Of a stretch of DNA of 14,204 nucleotides, positions 6,894 to 14,204 are shown piece after piece. The stretch comes from Balneolaceae bacterium (GTDB lineage: Bacteria > Bacteroidota > Rhodothermia > Balneolales > Balneolaceae). The position numbers and the translations under genes were made by a program. The notes beneath the pieces were generated by a model. The model was given only the letters and a program-made list of their open reading frames with translations. It did no database searches and was not told the origin of the DNA. The stretch's first letter is position 1. Each line of letters opens with the position of its first letter. The stretch covers positions 1-14,204 of the forward strand of contig SLAU01000009.1 of the NCBI GenBank assembly GCA_007126675.1, in the 5' to 3' direction.

Positions 6894-7298
6894 TCAGCGT
6901 CTTTTTAATTTTGCGTCAATGCTTAATTGGGTGTGAGGTACCGCTTCAAGTCGGCCTTTCGCGATTTTTTTACCTGTTACCTTGCAAACGCCATAGGTTT
7001 TATTTTCGATACGCTGTAGAGCATCATCCAGATAACGAATAAATTTTTTGGTCCGGTTGAAAAGCATATACGTTTTTTCCCTTTCCTGTGCATCAGTGCC
7101 CGCATCAGCCATATGAAATGAATAGGCGGATTCATCGGATGAATTTTCCATGCTTTCACGCAGGGAATTTTGCAGTGTAGTAAGCTCCTGCTCTGCTTCA
7201 TCGCGCTTTTTGATAATTATCTCTTTAAAATATTCAAGCTCTTCATCGCTGTAAGGAGTAATTCGCTCACTTTTTTTAGAGTCTTTTGAGGTAGCCAT
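6894..7298 (-). CDS. TraR/DksA-family RNA polymerase-binding regulator
   Basis: This 134-residue protein probably binds the secondary channel of RNA polymerase and adjusts transcription, as DksA does with ppGpp. A long coiled-coil hairpin spans about residues 18-90, with acidic residues 'MADAGTDAQERE' where the DksA tip has its functional aspartates. The C-terminal globular part is 'YGVCKVTGKKIAKGRLEAVP'. Only one cysteine remains of the four-cysteine zinc site, as in many Bacteroidota members, so it should not bind zinc in the classical way. I chose the ATG at 7298 (MATSKDS...); a TTG two codons upstream is also possible. It starts 13 bases after the ileS stop and ends 7 bases before lspA, so it is in the same operon. 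Its exact target promoters are unknown. Confidence 0.9.
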   Translation of the reverse strand: MATSKDSKKSERITPYSDEELEYFKEIIIKKRDEAEQELTTLQNSLRESMENSSDESAYSFHMADAGTDAQEREKTYMLFNRTKKFIRYLDDALQRIENKTYGVCKVTGKKIAKGRLEAVPHTQLSIDAKLKRR

Positions 7299-7311
7299 AT
7301 CCAACTAATAT

Positions 7312-10300
7312 TTAATTATTTATCGTTCTTTGTATTGATATTTCGCACTCTTCACCTTCAATATCCCAAGATTTCACAAAATCGGGTGATGGCAGTATGT
7401 TGCTTTTTACTGTTTCAGCTAACGTTTCTGTTTTGATTGTTTCTATTCTTGCCTGTATTGCATTAACCAGAGTTTCAGAACCACTGAATCCGATTTCTAT
7501 ACGATCCGTAACTTCATAATCTGCTTCTTTGCGCATATTCTGAATCCGGTTCATAAACTCACGTGAAAGGCCCTCCTGCAGCAATTCGGTTGTGATTTCA
7601 GTGTCTACAGCAACTGTAATCCCGTCTTCCGATTCCACAGACCAGCCTTCCAGCCCGGTTCTCATTATTTCAAGGTCATCATCACTCAATATAACACTTT
7701 CACCTGATTCAAGTGTTATTTCAATTGAACGGCTTTTCTCAAAATCTGAAATATCTTTACTGCTAAGCTGCTTCACCTTTCCTGCAACAGCTTTCATTTT
7801 TTTACCGAGGCGTTTTCCGAGCTTAGGAAAGTTAGGTTTCGCCGATTTACTTACAATTCCCGAATCATCATCCACAAACTGGATATCTTTAACGTTTACT
7901 TCATCAAGAATAATATCCTCAACAGCTTCAACCATCGCCCGATTGTCTTCATCCATTGGCAGGATGATCTTAGACAGCGGCTGGCGCACGTTTATATCGA
8001 TCTGATTTCTGACTCTTAAAACGATGGAACTGATTGTGCGCGCAACTTCCATTCGGCGTTCAAGCTGTTTATCGATCGCTGTTTCTTCAACTGTTGGATA
8101 AAATGATGTGTGAACCGATATTTCATCTTTACCGGTCACTTCATTCAGTTTCTGATACAGCCACTCACCTGTATAAGGTGCAAATGGACTGATAATTTTA
8201 GCAGTGGTTACAAGGCATTCATACAGCGTTTGGTATGCGGCTGTTTTGTCGAGGCTTTTGCCCTCTTTCCAGAATCGCCGCCTGTTTCGGCGAACATACC
8301 AGTTACTCAGCTCCTCTACAAACTGCTCTATTTCGCGAGCCGCTTTCGTAGGTTCATATTCCTCAAGAAATTCATCAACCTGTTTTACGGTGGTATTCAG
8401 CCTCGAAGTGATCCAGCGATCCATTTCGGTCCGTTCAGACTTTGGCAGCGGCGAACCGGAAAATGTAAACCCATCAATATTCGCATACATAGCAAAAAAT
8501 GAATAGGTATTTACGATGGTATTGAAAAATTTACGCTGAGTTTCTTTTAGTCCGTTTTCACTGAACTTAAGATTATCCCAGGGTGATGAATTACTCATCA
8601 TATACCAGCGAACAGTATCGGCACCGTACTTTTGGATCACTTCAAAAGGATCTACTGTGTTGCCTTTCGACTTGCTCATCTTTTCGCCGTTGGCATCCAG
8701 AACAAGGCCGTTAGATACCACATTCTGATAAGCCGGCTTATCGAAGAGCATGGTTGCCAGTGCATGAAGCGTATAAAACCAACCGCGTGTCTGATCCACG
8801 CCTTCGGCGATAAAATCAGCCGGGAAGTTTTCTTTAAATTTGTCTTTATTTTTGAACGGATAATGCCATTGTGCCCACGGCATTGCGCCGGAATCAAACC
8901 AAACATCCAGCAGATCTGGAATCCGCCGCATCGTGCCGCCATTTGGTGCATCCCATGTAATTTCATCGATGTGCGGACGATGCAGGTCTATTTCTGTATC
9001 GTCAGGCAATCCGGCTTTTTTCTTCAGCTCTTCCATACTGCCAATACATTCCACATATTCCGGATCTTTATCGCTTACCCACAAAGGAATCGGAGTTCCC
9101 CAGTAACGCTGACGCGAAACGGCCCAGTCCACATTATTTTCAAGCCATGTTCCAAAACGTCCGGTTCCCGTACTTTCCGGTTTCCAGTTAATCTTTTTAT
9201 TCAGATCAACCATCTTCTGCTTTACATCTGTTGTGCGAATAAACCACGATTCCACCGGATACGACATCAGCGGAGTGCCTTTTCTCCAATCGAAAGGATA
9301 GTTGTGCAGATACGTTTCGTGGTGATACATTAGCCCTTTCTCCTTGATTACACGGGTAATCTCTTTATCCGCATCTTTAAACCACTGTCCTTTAAAATCT
9401 TTCACAGGATTCTTAAATCGACCTTCAGCATCGATCGGGTTAAACATCGGAATATCGTTGGCAGAACATATGTTAAAGTCATCTGCACCATAGGCCGGCG
9501 CCATGTGAACTACACCCGTACCTTCATCCGTGGTAACAAAATCCGCTTCAAGTACCCGCCATGCACTTTCTTTCGGATGCTCTTTCAGTGCGTATTCGAA
9601 CACCGGCTTATAGATCCATCCAACCAAATCGCTTCCTTTGTAGGAATCAATTATTTCATAATCATGATTTAGGGCGTCTTCAAGGCAATCTTTGGCAAGG
9701 ATGTAATGCTCAGTCTTGTCCCCTTCCGAAACCTTTACTTTTACGTACTCCAATTTCGGATTAACAGCCAAAGCCATGTTAGAAATTATAGTCCATGGCG
9801 TTGTAGTCCATGCCAGGAAAAACACATTGTCATCTGCATCGAGGGGAAATTTCACATAAATAGAGGGATCCTGGGTTTCCTCGTATCCAAGGCTGACTTC
9901 ATGGGATGACAAAACCGTACCGCTGCCCGGTGAATACCATTGAATTTTATACCCTTTGTAAACCAGGTCTTTTTCATAAAGCTGTTTAAATGCCCACCAG
10001 ACCGATTCGATATAATCGTTCTCGAATGTGATATACGGATTGTCAAGGTCTACCCAATACGCCATTCGGCTGGTGAGATCATCCCACAGGTGCTTATACT
10101 TGAGTACACTCTCGCGGCATTTGGCATTATATTCAGCAACTCCAAAATCCTCTACTTCGGCTCGGCCGTCCAGGCCTAGTTCCTTCTCCACCTCAATTTC
10201 CACAGGCAGCCCGTGAGTATCCCATCCGCCTTTTCGCTCCACCCTGAAGCCCTTCAAAGTCTTGTAACGGCAAAACAGATCTTTCACCGTTCTTGACATC

Positions 10301-10482
10301 ACATGATGAATACCCGGCTTTCCATTTGCAGTGGGAGGGCCTTCAAAAAATGTAAATGGAATTCCATCCGCCCGCGAATCAAGACTTTTTTTAAAAATTT
10401 TATTCTTTTTCCACCAATTTAGTGTTTCCACTTCAGCTTTGGGGAATGCAAGCTGCTTAACTTCTTCGAATTTTTTGCTCAT
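7312..10482 (-). CDS. ileS: Isoleucyl-tRNA synthetase, eukaryote-like type 2
   Basis: It charges tRNA-Ile with isoleucine and edits misactivated valine in the cytoplasm. It has 1056 residues from the ATG at 10482. An in-frame start at 10527 would add 15 residues that look like leader sequence. The Rossmann active site has 'PTANGKPGIHH' (about 50-60, the HIGH-type motif) and 'GEKMSKSKGN' (KMSKS at 601-605). The editing domain has 'TTTPWTIISN' (about 226-235) and 'HMAPAYGADDF' (326-336). 'PDLLDVWFDSGAMPW' precedes KMSKS. The anticodon-binding domain follows, and the end matches a DUF5915-like C-terminal part with no zinc-finger cysteines. These features place it in the type 2 group, which is known for low sensitivity to mupirocin. 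It is first gene of the operon with the DksA/TraR-like gene and lspA. A perfect palindrome sits directly before the start codon. Confidence 0.97.
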   Translation of the reverse strand: MSKKFEEVKQLAFPKAEVETLNWWKKNKIFKKSLDSRADGIPFTFFEGPPTANGKPGIHHVMSRTVKDLFCRYKTLKGFRVERKGGWDTHGLPVEIEVEKELGLDGRAEVEDFGVAEYNAKCRESVLKYKHLWDDLTSRMAYWVDLDNPYITFENDYIESVWWAFKQLYEKDLVYKGYKIQWYSPGSGTVLSSHEVSLGYEETQDPSIYVKFPLDADDNVFFLAWTTTPWTIISNMALAVNPKLEYVKVKVSEGDKTEHYILAKDCLEDALNHDYEIIDSYKGSDLVGWIYKPVFEYALKEHPKESAWRVLEADFVTTDEGTGVVHMAPAYGADDFNICSANDIPMFNPIDAEGRFKNPVKDFKGQWFKDADKEITRVIKEKGLMYHHETYLHNYPFDWRKGTPLMSYPVESWFIRTTDVKQKMVDLNKKINWKPESTGTGRFGTWLENNVDWAVSRQRYWGTPIPLWVSDKDPEYVECIGSMEELKKKAGLPDDTEIDLHRPHIDEITWDAPNGGTMRRIPDLLDVWFDSGAMPWAQWHYPFKNKDKFKENFPADFIAEGVDQTRGWFYTLHALATMLFDKPAYQNVVSNGLVLDANGEKMSKSKGNTVDPFEVIQKYGADTVRWYMMSNSSPWDNLKFSENGLKETQRKFFNTIVNTYSFFAMYANIDGFTFSGSPLPKSERTEMDRWITSRLNTTVKQVDEFLEEYEPTKAAREIEQFVEELSNWYVRRNRRRFWKEGKSLDKTAAYQTLYECLVTTAKIISPFAPYTGEWLYQKLNEVTGKDEISVHTSFYPTVEETAIDKQLERRMEVARTISSIVLRVRNQIDINVRQPLSKIILPMDEDNRAMVEAVEDIILDEVNVKDIQFVDDDSGIVSKSAKPNFPKLGKRLGKKMKAVAGKVKQLSSKDISDFEKSRSIEITLESGESVILSDDDLEIMRTGLEGWSVESEDGITVAVDTEITTELLQEGLSREFMNRIQNMRKEADYEVTDRIEIGFSGSETLVNAIQARIETIKTETLAETVKSNILPSPDFVKSWDIEGEECEISIQRTINN

Positions 10483-10484
10483 AC

Positions 10485-10500
10485 AGAACGTATTCGTTCT
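10485..10500. promoter_or_regulatory. Perfect palindrome directly before the ileS start codon
   Basis: AGAACG, four bases, CGTTCT: two 6-base arms ending three bases before the ATG at 10482. In mRNA it could form a small hairpin over the ribosome-binding region; in DNA it could be an operator. If translation began at 10527 instead, the palindrome would be coding. Confidence 0.4.
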
Positions 10501-10692
10501 TTTAAAAAATTTGATATAAGTCCTCAATATACGAAATCGTTAACAATGAATGAACCATTCTATCTATCGTTTTTTCCTGAACAAGATCTGCTCTTAGTGG
10601 CCTCAGCTAACCAAAAATGCTTATTTTTCAACGCATTGAACACTTTTATTGTTAAATTGTCAGTAAATAAAAATGAAAATTACGATTAAATA

Positions 10693-11202
10693 ATGGTTAC
10701 GGACACCCCGATAACAAAAGAAAAACCCTTCAAAATCTGTTTTGTTTGCCTTGGTAATATCTGCCGCAGCCCAACAGCTGAGGGTATTTTTCAGCACCTT
10801 GTAAATGAAAGCGGCCTGCAATCATACTTTTATATCGATTCCGCCGGAACATCCGCCTATCATATTGGCGAACCGGCAAACAGCAAGAGCCAGAAAATAG
10901 CCAATCAGCATGGTGTTCAGCTAAAATCCAAGGCACGCCGGTTCAATCCCTCCGACCTGGAAGAGTTCGACCTGATTCTTGCCATGGATCACGAGAATTT
11001 TGACAACCTTCAGAAAATGGATGTTAAGGGAACCTACTCCGGAAAAATTTATCTGATGCGGGAGTTTGACCCGAAACCGGGCACCAAAGCCGTACCCGAT
11101 CCCTATTACGGTGGTATGGATGGCTTCCAGGAGGTGTACGACATTTTGTACAGAAGCTGTAAAAACCTGCTTGAAAAACTAAAAGAAAGAATCGACAAAT
11201 AA
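10693..11202 (+). CDS. Low-molecular-weight phosphatase family protein (LMW-PTP)
   Basis: This 169-residue cytoplasmic phosphatase removes phosphate from phosphotyrosine or similar small phosphoesters. The P-loop 'VCLGNICRSPTAE' holds the nucleophile Cys19 and Arg25; 'IDSAGTSAYHIGEPA' follows. The general acid Asp136 lies in 'VPDPYYGG'. All catalytic residues are present and length is normal for the family. It ends one base before the start of a fructosamine-kinase-family gene, so the two are almost certainly co-transcribed. Members of both families cooperate in other organisms: LMW-PTP can act on sugar-phosphate amines (ribulosamine 5-phosphates), which the kinase then processes. That makes a protein deglycation role more likely here than classical tyrosine signalling, though this is inference. 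No exopolysaccharide or tyrosine-kinase gene is nearby. Confidence 0.94.
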   Translation: MVTDTPITKEKPFKICFVCLGNICRSPTAEGIFQHLVNESGLQSYFYIDSAGTSAYHIGEPANSKSQKIANQHGVQLKSKARRFNPSDLEEFDLILAMDHENFDNLQKMDVKGTYSGKIYLMREFDPKPGTKAVPDPYYGGMDGFQEVYDILYRSCKNLLEKLKERIDK

Positions 11203-11203
11203 T

Positions 11204-12070
11204 ATGATTCCGGAAACTATTAAAAACCTTTTATCCCGTGAACATTCTGTTCAGGTCAATAAGGTTACATCGCTTTCGGGTGGAGATATTAATCGGGCTG
11301 CCAAATTATCAACAAATCGCGGCGATCTATTTTTGAAATGGAACCACAATGCGCCGGCTGATATGTTTGAAAAAGAGGAAGAAGGATTAGATCTGCTCAG
11401 ACAGGCCGGCGGTAACATTAAAGTACCGGATACGATTGCCCATCAAAATCCAGAAGGTGAAATGCCCGGCTTCCTGCTCATGGAGTTCATTCATTCAGGT
11501 ACAGGATCTTCTGATGATGCTTTCCGGTTTGGCGCTGAAATGGCCGGTATTCACAATCAATCAAACTCACACTTCGGGCTTGATCACAATAATTATATCG
11601 GGAGGCTGCCGCAGAGTAACAAGCAGCACAAAAGCTGGAATACCTTTTTTGTTGAGGAACGAATAAAACCACAAGTAAAAACAGCAATCGATGCCGGGAA
11701 ACTGCCTGAAAGTATTTTAAAAAACTGCGAGCGTTTTTACTTTGAACTGGAATCAATTTTTCCCGGGAACAAACCGTCACTTTTGCACGGCGATCTGTGG
11801 GGCGGCAACTACTTTTTTGACACAAACGGTATCGGCGTTTTAATTGATCCGGCCGTTTACTACGGTCATCCTGAAATGGATTTAGCTTTTACTAAAATGT
11901 TCGGTGGTTTCCCGGCCGAATTTTATCGGGGATATGAATCTGTTAATACGCTTGAGCCGGGTTTTAACGGAAGGATTCAGATTTATAATTTATATCCTCT
12001 GCTGGTGCATGTAAATCTGTTTGGAGGCGGCTATGCGAGCCGGGCCCGGCGATTCTTGGAGAACTATTGA
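11204..12070 (+). CDS. Fructosamine/ketosamine-3-kinase family protein
   Basis: This 288-residue kinase phosphorylates the 3-hydroxyl of ketosamines formed when sugars react with protein amines. The product is unstable and falls off, which repairs the protein. It has an aminoglycoside-kinase-like fold: 'LSGGDINRAAKL' (24-35) as the nucleotide-binding part, Lys45 in 'FLKWN', 'NNYIGRLPQSN' (129-139), the catalytic loop 'LHGDLWGGN' (194-202, Asp197), and metal-binding 'IDPAVYYGHPEMDLA' (214-228, Asp215). The C-terminal 'VHVNLFGGGYASRA' is also typical. Bacterial members often prefer ribulosamines or erythrulosamines over fructosamines, so substrate cannot be fixed from sequence. Start ATG at 11204 lies one base after the phosphatase stop. 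Full length, no defects. Confidence 0.94.
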   Translation: MIPETIKNLLSREHSVQVNKVTSLSGGDINRAAKLSTNRGDLFLKWNHNAPADMFEKEEEGLDLLRQAGGNIKVPDTIAHQNPEGEMPGFLLMEFIHSGTGSSDDAFRFGAEMAGIHNQSNSHFGLDHNNYIGRLPQSNKQHKSWNTFFVEERIKPQVKTAIDAGKLPESILKNCERFYFELESIFPGNKPSLLHGDLWGGNYFFDTNGIGVLIDPAVYYGHPEMDLAFTKMFGGFPAEFYRGYESVNTLEPGFNGRIQIYNLYPLLVHVNLFGGGYASRARRFLENY

Positions 12071-12081
12071 TTGGAGAAGAT

Positions 12082-12240
12082 CAGGAGACAGAATTCAGGA
12101 GACAGAATTCAGGAGGTGAACAATTCACAATAATCGATTATGTATAAACATGAACACTTGGAAAAAATAGATACTTGTAATCCAATTAAATAAATTAACG
12201 ACATACCTCCTGAATTCTGACTCCTGACCACTGACTCAAT
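12082..12240. repeat. Heptamer repeats forming a long inverted repeat
   Basis: The left arm is a run of 7-mers: caggaga, cagaatt, caggaga, cagaatt, caggagg (12082-12116). The right arm is cctcctg, aattctg, actcctg, accactg, actcaat (12206-12240). Positions 12095-12117 and 12205-12227 pair over 23 bases with one mismatch, around an AT-rich centre of 87 bases. The right arm runs into the ATG at 12239. It resembles short tandem heptamer repeats known from other bacteria and might be a small mobile repeat. It could form a stem in RNA and influence the next gene. Confidence 0.75.
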
Positions 12241-12976
12241 GCCTGAGCAAAAAATAATCTCTCTTGTCCCTTCACTTACCGAGCTGTTGATCGATCTCGG
12301 GCTGGAAGATAGCATGGCCGGCAGAACGCGTTTTTGTGTCCACCCCAAGGAAAAAGTTGCAAAGATTCCAATCATAGGCGGCACTAAAAATCCGGATATT
12401 GATAAAATTGAGCAGATTCAGCCAACTCTGGTAATAGCAAATCAGGAAGAAAACCGTAGAGAAGATGTAGAGGAGCTGCAGCAATTTACAGATGTGATGG
12501 TTACCGACATTTCCACTATTGATGAGGCGCTGTTTGCGATTTATGATATTGGCAGAAAGTGCGGAGCAATGAATGAAGCAGAGAAACTGATCCATGAAAT
12601 TCAAACCGAGCTGGATCGTATCCCCGATGAAACGCCACGGGATGTTGCTTACCTGATCTGGAGGAGTCCCTGGATGACTGTAGGCAGCGATACATATATC
12701 CATTCCGTGCTAAAAAACTGGAAGCTGAATAATATTTTTGCCGATCAAATCCGCTATCCGAAAATTACCCTTGATCAGATTCATCGTAAGCGCCCGGATA
12801 TTGTACTTCTGAGTAGTGAGCCGTTTCCATTCAAGGAAAAACACATTCAGGAAATCGCAGCTGTATGCAAGTCAGCGAACATACTTCTGGTTAATGGTGA
12901 ATGGTTCAGCTGGTACGGATCGCGAATGCTGCCATCGTTTAAAAAGCTGAATGCTTTCCGCCGGGCGATTTCGTAG
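12239..12976 (+). CDS. Cobalamin/metal-binding periplasmic-binding fold protein (BtuF-like) without signal peptide
   Basis: This 245-residue protein has the helical-backbone metal/cobalamin receptor fold. N-terminal 'KIISLVPSLTELLIDLGL' is the usual first strand and helix; 'VGRT'-type 'MAGRTRFCVHP' and 'IGGTKNPDIDKIEQIQPTLVIA' follow. The second lobe has 'IWRSPWMTVGSDTYIHSVL' (about 140-158) and 'RPDIVLLSSEPFPFKEKH'. Unlike transporter-bound members it starts directly at the mature fold, with no signal peptide or lipobox. An in-frame stop at 12218 rules out a longer N-terminus from an upstream start. No ABC permease or ATPase is nearby. It may bind corrinoid or metal in the cytoplasm; ligand unknown. 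It follows the heptamer repeats and is followed by a palindromic repeat. Confidence 0.85.
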   Translation: MPEQKIISLVPSLTELLIDLGLEDSMAGRTRFCVHPKEKVAKIPIIGGTKNPDIDKIEQIQPTLVIANQEENRREDVEELQQFTDVMVTDISTIDEALFAIYDIGRKCGAMNEAEKLIHEIQTELDRIPDETPRDVAYLIWRSPWMTVGSDTYIHSVLKNWKLNNIFADQIRYPKITLDQIHRKRPDIVLLSSEPFPFKEKHIQEIAAVCKSANILLVNGEWFSWYGSRMLPSFKKLNAFRRAIS

Positions 12977-13064
12977 ATGATTGTTACATAGCTTGAGTTT
13001 CCTCAGTAGATCTCTTGCGGGGCAATATATAAAGCTGAAATTAAAGCGAACATTTTAAAAAGGA

Positions 13065-13183
13065 GTCATCCCGGACGCAGCGTTAGCGAATACCCAACTA
13101 TGCCAAAGGCTTCGATGGGCAGGTCCGAGATCTCCAGCCGTTGATATAGTCAGGAGATGCCGGATCGGGGTCCGGCATAACGA
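13065..13183. repeat. Palindromic intergenic repeat (REP/MITE-like)
   Basis: The ends gtcatcccggac (13065-13076) and gtccggcataac (13170-13181) are near-complementary. Inside, 'atctcc' (about 13130-13135) pairs with 'ggagat' (13153-13158). The GC-rich element stands out from AT-rich flanks and lies between convergent genes, where such repeats and bidirectional terminators gather. Its copy number elsewhere cannot be seen here. It may also stop transcription from both sides. Confidence 0.6.
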
Positions 13184-13226
13184 AATTTATTTGGACAATC
13201 TAAAACTGTTTCCAAAAATCTCACAC

Positions 13227-14204
13227 TTACTTAATCAACGTCATACTCCGGTTCAGCTCAAATTCATTGCTTCTTAGCCTGTAAATATACACTCCGCTTG
13301 AAAGATCCAATGCATTGAATTCTACCCGGTGCGTTCCGGCTTCGCGAAAGCCATCAGCGAGTACGGCAACTTTTCGTCCCAGAATATCAAATACCTCAAG
13401 CTGTATCTCGGTACCATGTTCAAGCTGATAACTGATTACCGTGACCGGATTAAACGGGTTCGGATAATTTTGGTGGAGTTCAAACTCTTTAGCAGTTTCG
13501 CTGCCTTCATTTGATGTGATCGACACATTTTCGATAAATATATCATCGATCCGGATCTCATCACGCTGTCCGCTATCTTCTGAGAGCCGTGTACCGGTAT
13601 AATAATATTTCCATCTTAGCTGTACATAGGCGCGGTTGTAAGCATCTTCCGGAAAGGGGATCTCTGAAAACTCCGTTGGTCCTTCTTCGAAATCGCGCTG
13701 ATACTCAACGATTTCACCATCATGATCCAAAACATCCTTCCATTCTGCTTGCAGACCGGTTCTGTATTGCAGCCTCACATTGTAAGTGCGGCTGTTGGCT
13801 TGCAATGTTTCTGCAACCCAGTGTATGGCCAGGTTGTTTTCACCTCTTGTATCAAGTGCAAGCACAACAGCGCCGAGGTCACGTCCGCGGCCGGTATTTA
13901 TCATCGAAATACCATCACTGCTGAGCCCGTTTAATCTTGTTCTGCCTGTAAGCATATATGGGTATCCGAACTTATCCTGGTCGTCGGCATGGTATTCGTT
14001 GTCATCTTCATCAATAAACGGGATAAAATATGGATCGGTCATCGGCTCATCCAGGCCGGGGTCGTTCACCGAACTTTGCTGAAAAATCATATTTGGCGGA
14101 AAACTTCCCTCCGGTTCATCGGCACTCCAGTAATTGAATTCGTAATGATCCTGTGAAATATCGAAGGGAGCCGGGTTCATCTCATCTCCTTCAAATGGAT
14201 CATC
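13227..14204 (-). CDS. Secreted protein with type IX sorting tail; N-terminus beyond right edge
   Basis: Open from the TAA at 13227 to the right edge: 325 codons, with no stop before the edge. A Met at 14180 is in frame, but eight codons upstream of it are also open and acidic, so the true start lies outside. The visible part has an acidic region ('FIDEDDNEYHADDQD'), a beta-rich stretch ('VVLALDTRGENNLAIHWVAE' to 'RAYVQLRWKYYYTGTRL'), and 'RDEIRIDDIFIENV', which looks like the end of a beta-sandwich domain. The last ~85 residues are a Por/type IX sorting domain: 'QNYPNPFNPVTVISYQL', 'EVFDILGRKVAVLADG', 'DLSSGVYIYRLRS', ending 'SMTLIK'. It is probably exported to the surface or medium. I do not recognise the main domain; similar tails follow lamin-tail/CotH-type proteins, but that is not shown here. 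Confidence 0.88.
   Translation of the reverse strand, partial: DDPFEGDEMNPAPFDISQDHYEFNYWSADEPEGSFPPNMIFQQSSVNDPGLDEPMTDPYFIPFIDEDDNEYHADDQDKFGYPYMLTGRTRLNGLSSDGISMINTGRGRDLGAVVLALDTRGENNLAIHWVAETLQANSRTYNVRLQYRTGLQAEWKDVLDHDGEIVEYQRDFEEGPTEFSEIPFPEDAYNRAYVQLRWKYYYTGTRLSEDSGQRDEIRIDDIFIENVSITSNEGSETAKEFELHQNYPNPFNPVTVISYQLEHGTEIQLEVFDILGRKVAVLADGFREAGTHRVEFNALDLSSGVYIYRLRSNEFELNRSMTLIK

Noticed and set aside
7592..10519. Plus-strand open frames opposite ileS, up to 233 codons
   Set aside because: They lie antisense to a complete, conserved ileS; their composition reflects the opposite strand.
10483..10692. T-box or other tRNA-sensing leader before ileS
   Set aside because: No T-box sequence or terminator/antiterminator pair was found, and such leaders are not typical of this group.

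Overview
The window looks like a piece of chromosome from a moderately AT-rich marine-type member of the Bacteroidota/Rhodothermota group, most likely Balneolales. That is an inference from three things: three C-terminal sorting tails of the type IX secretion (Por) type, an ileS–DksA/TraR–lspA gene string with a Bacteroidota-like IleRS, and a PF07638/TIGR02999-type ECF sigma factor. I see no rRNA, tRNA, CRISPR array, transposase or phage gene.

Layout. (1) 1-5984 is a surface-protein locus. Two BspA-like (DUF285) repeat proteins lie on the minus strand: one of at least 697 codons running off the left edge, and one of 896 aa. Each has a divergent ECF sigma gene upstream, but only the right-hand sigma gene (5406-5984) is intact. 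The copy between the two surface genes is a remnant (2231-2387) that has lost its start, its first third and its promoter region, and carries an in-frame stop. The locus therefore looks like a duplicated 'surface protein / sigma factor' module in decay. A 29-bp two-part element occurs in front of both surface genes and a third time after the intact sigma gene. (2) 5985-6274 is intergenic and holds the third element copy and a stem-loop terminator. (3) 6275-10482 is a compact minus-strand operon, ileS > DksA/TraR-like gene > lspA. (4) 10693-12070 is a plus-strand pair, a low-molecular-weight phosphatase and a fructosamine-kinase-family protein one base apart, probably working together in protein deglycation. 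(5) 12239-12976 is a cobalamin/metal-binding-type periplasmic-binding fold protein without a signal peptide. It is preceded by heptamer repeats arranged as a long inverted repeat that reaches its start codon. (6) 12977-13226 holds a palindromic intergenic repeat. (7) 13227 to the right edge is the C-terminal part of another secreted protein with a sorting tail.

How it fits together. The surface genes depend on type IX secretion, whose machinery is not in this window. The nearby sigma factor may drive them through the 29-bp element; this is a hypothesis. The ileS operon and the phosphatase/kinase pair are housekeeping and repair genes. The part most worth a second look is the sigma / surface-protein module with its shared element.
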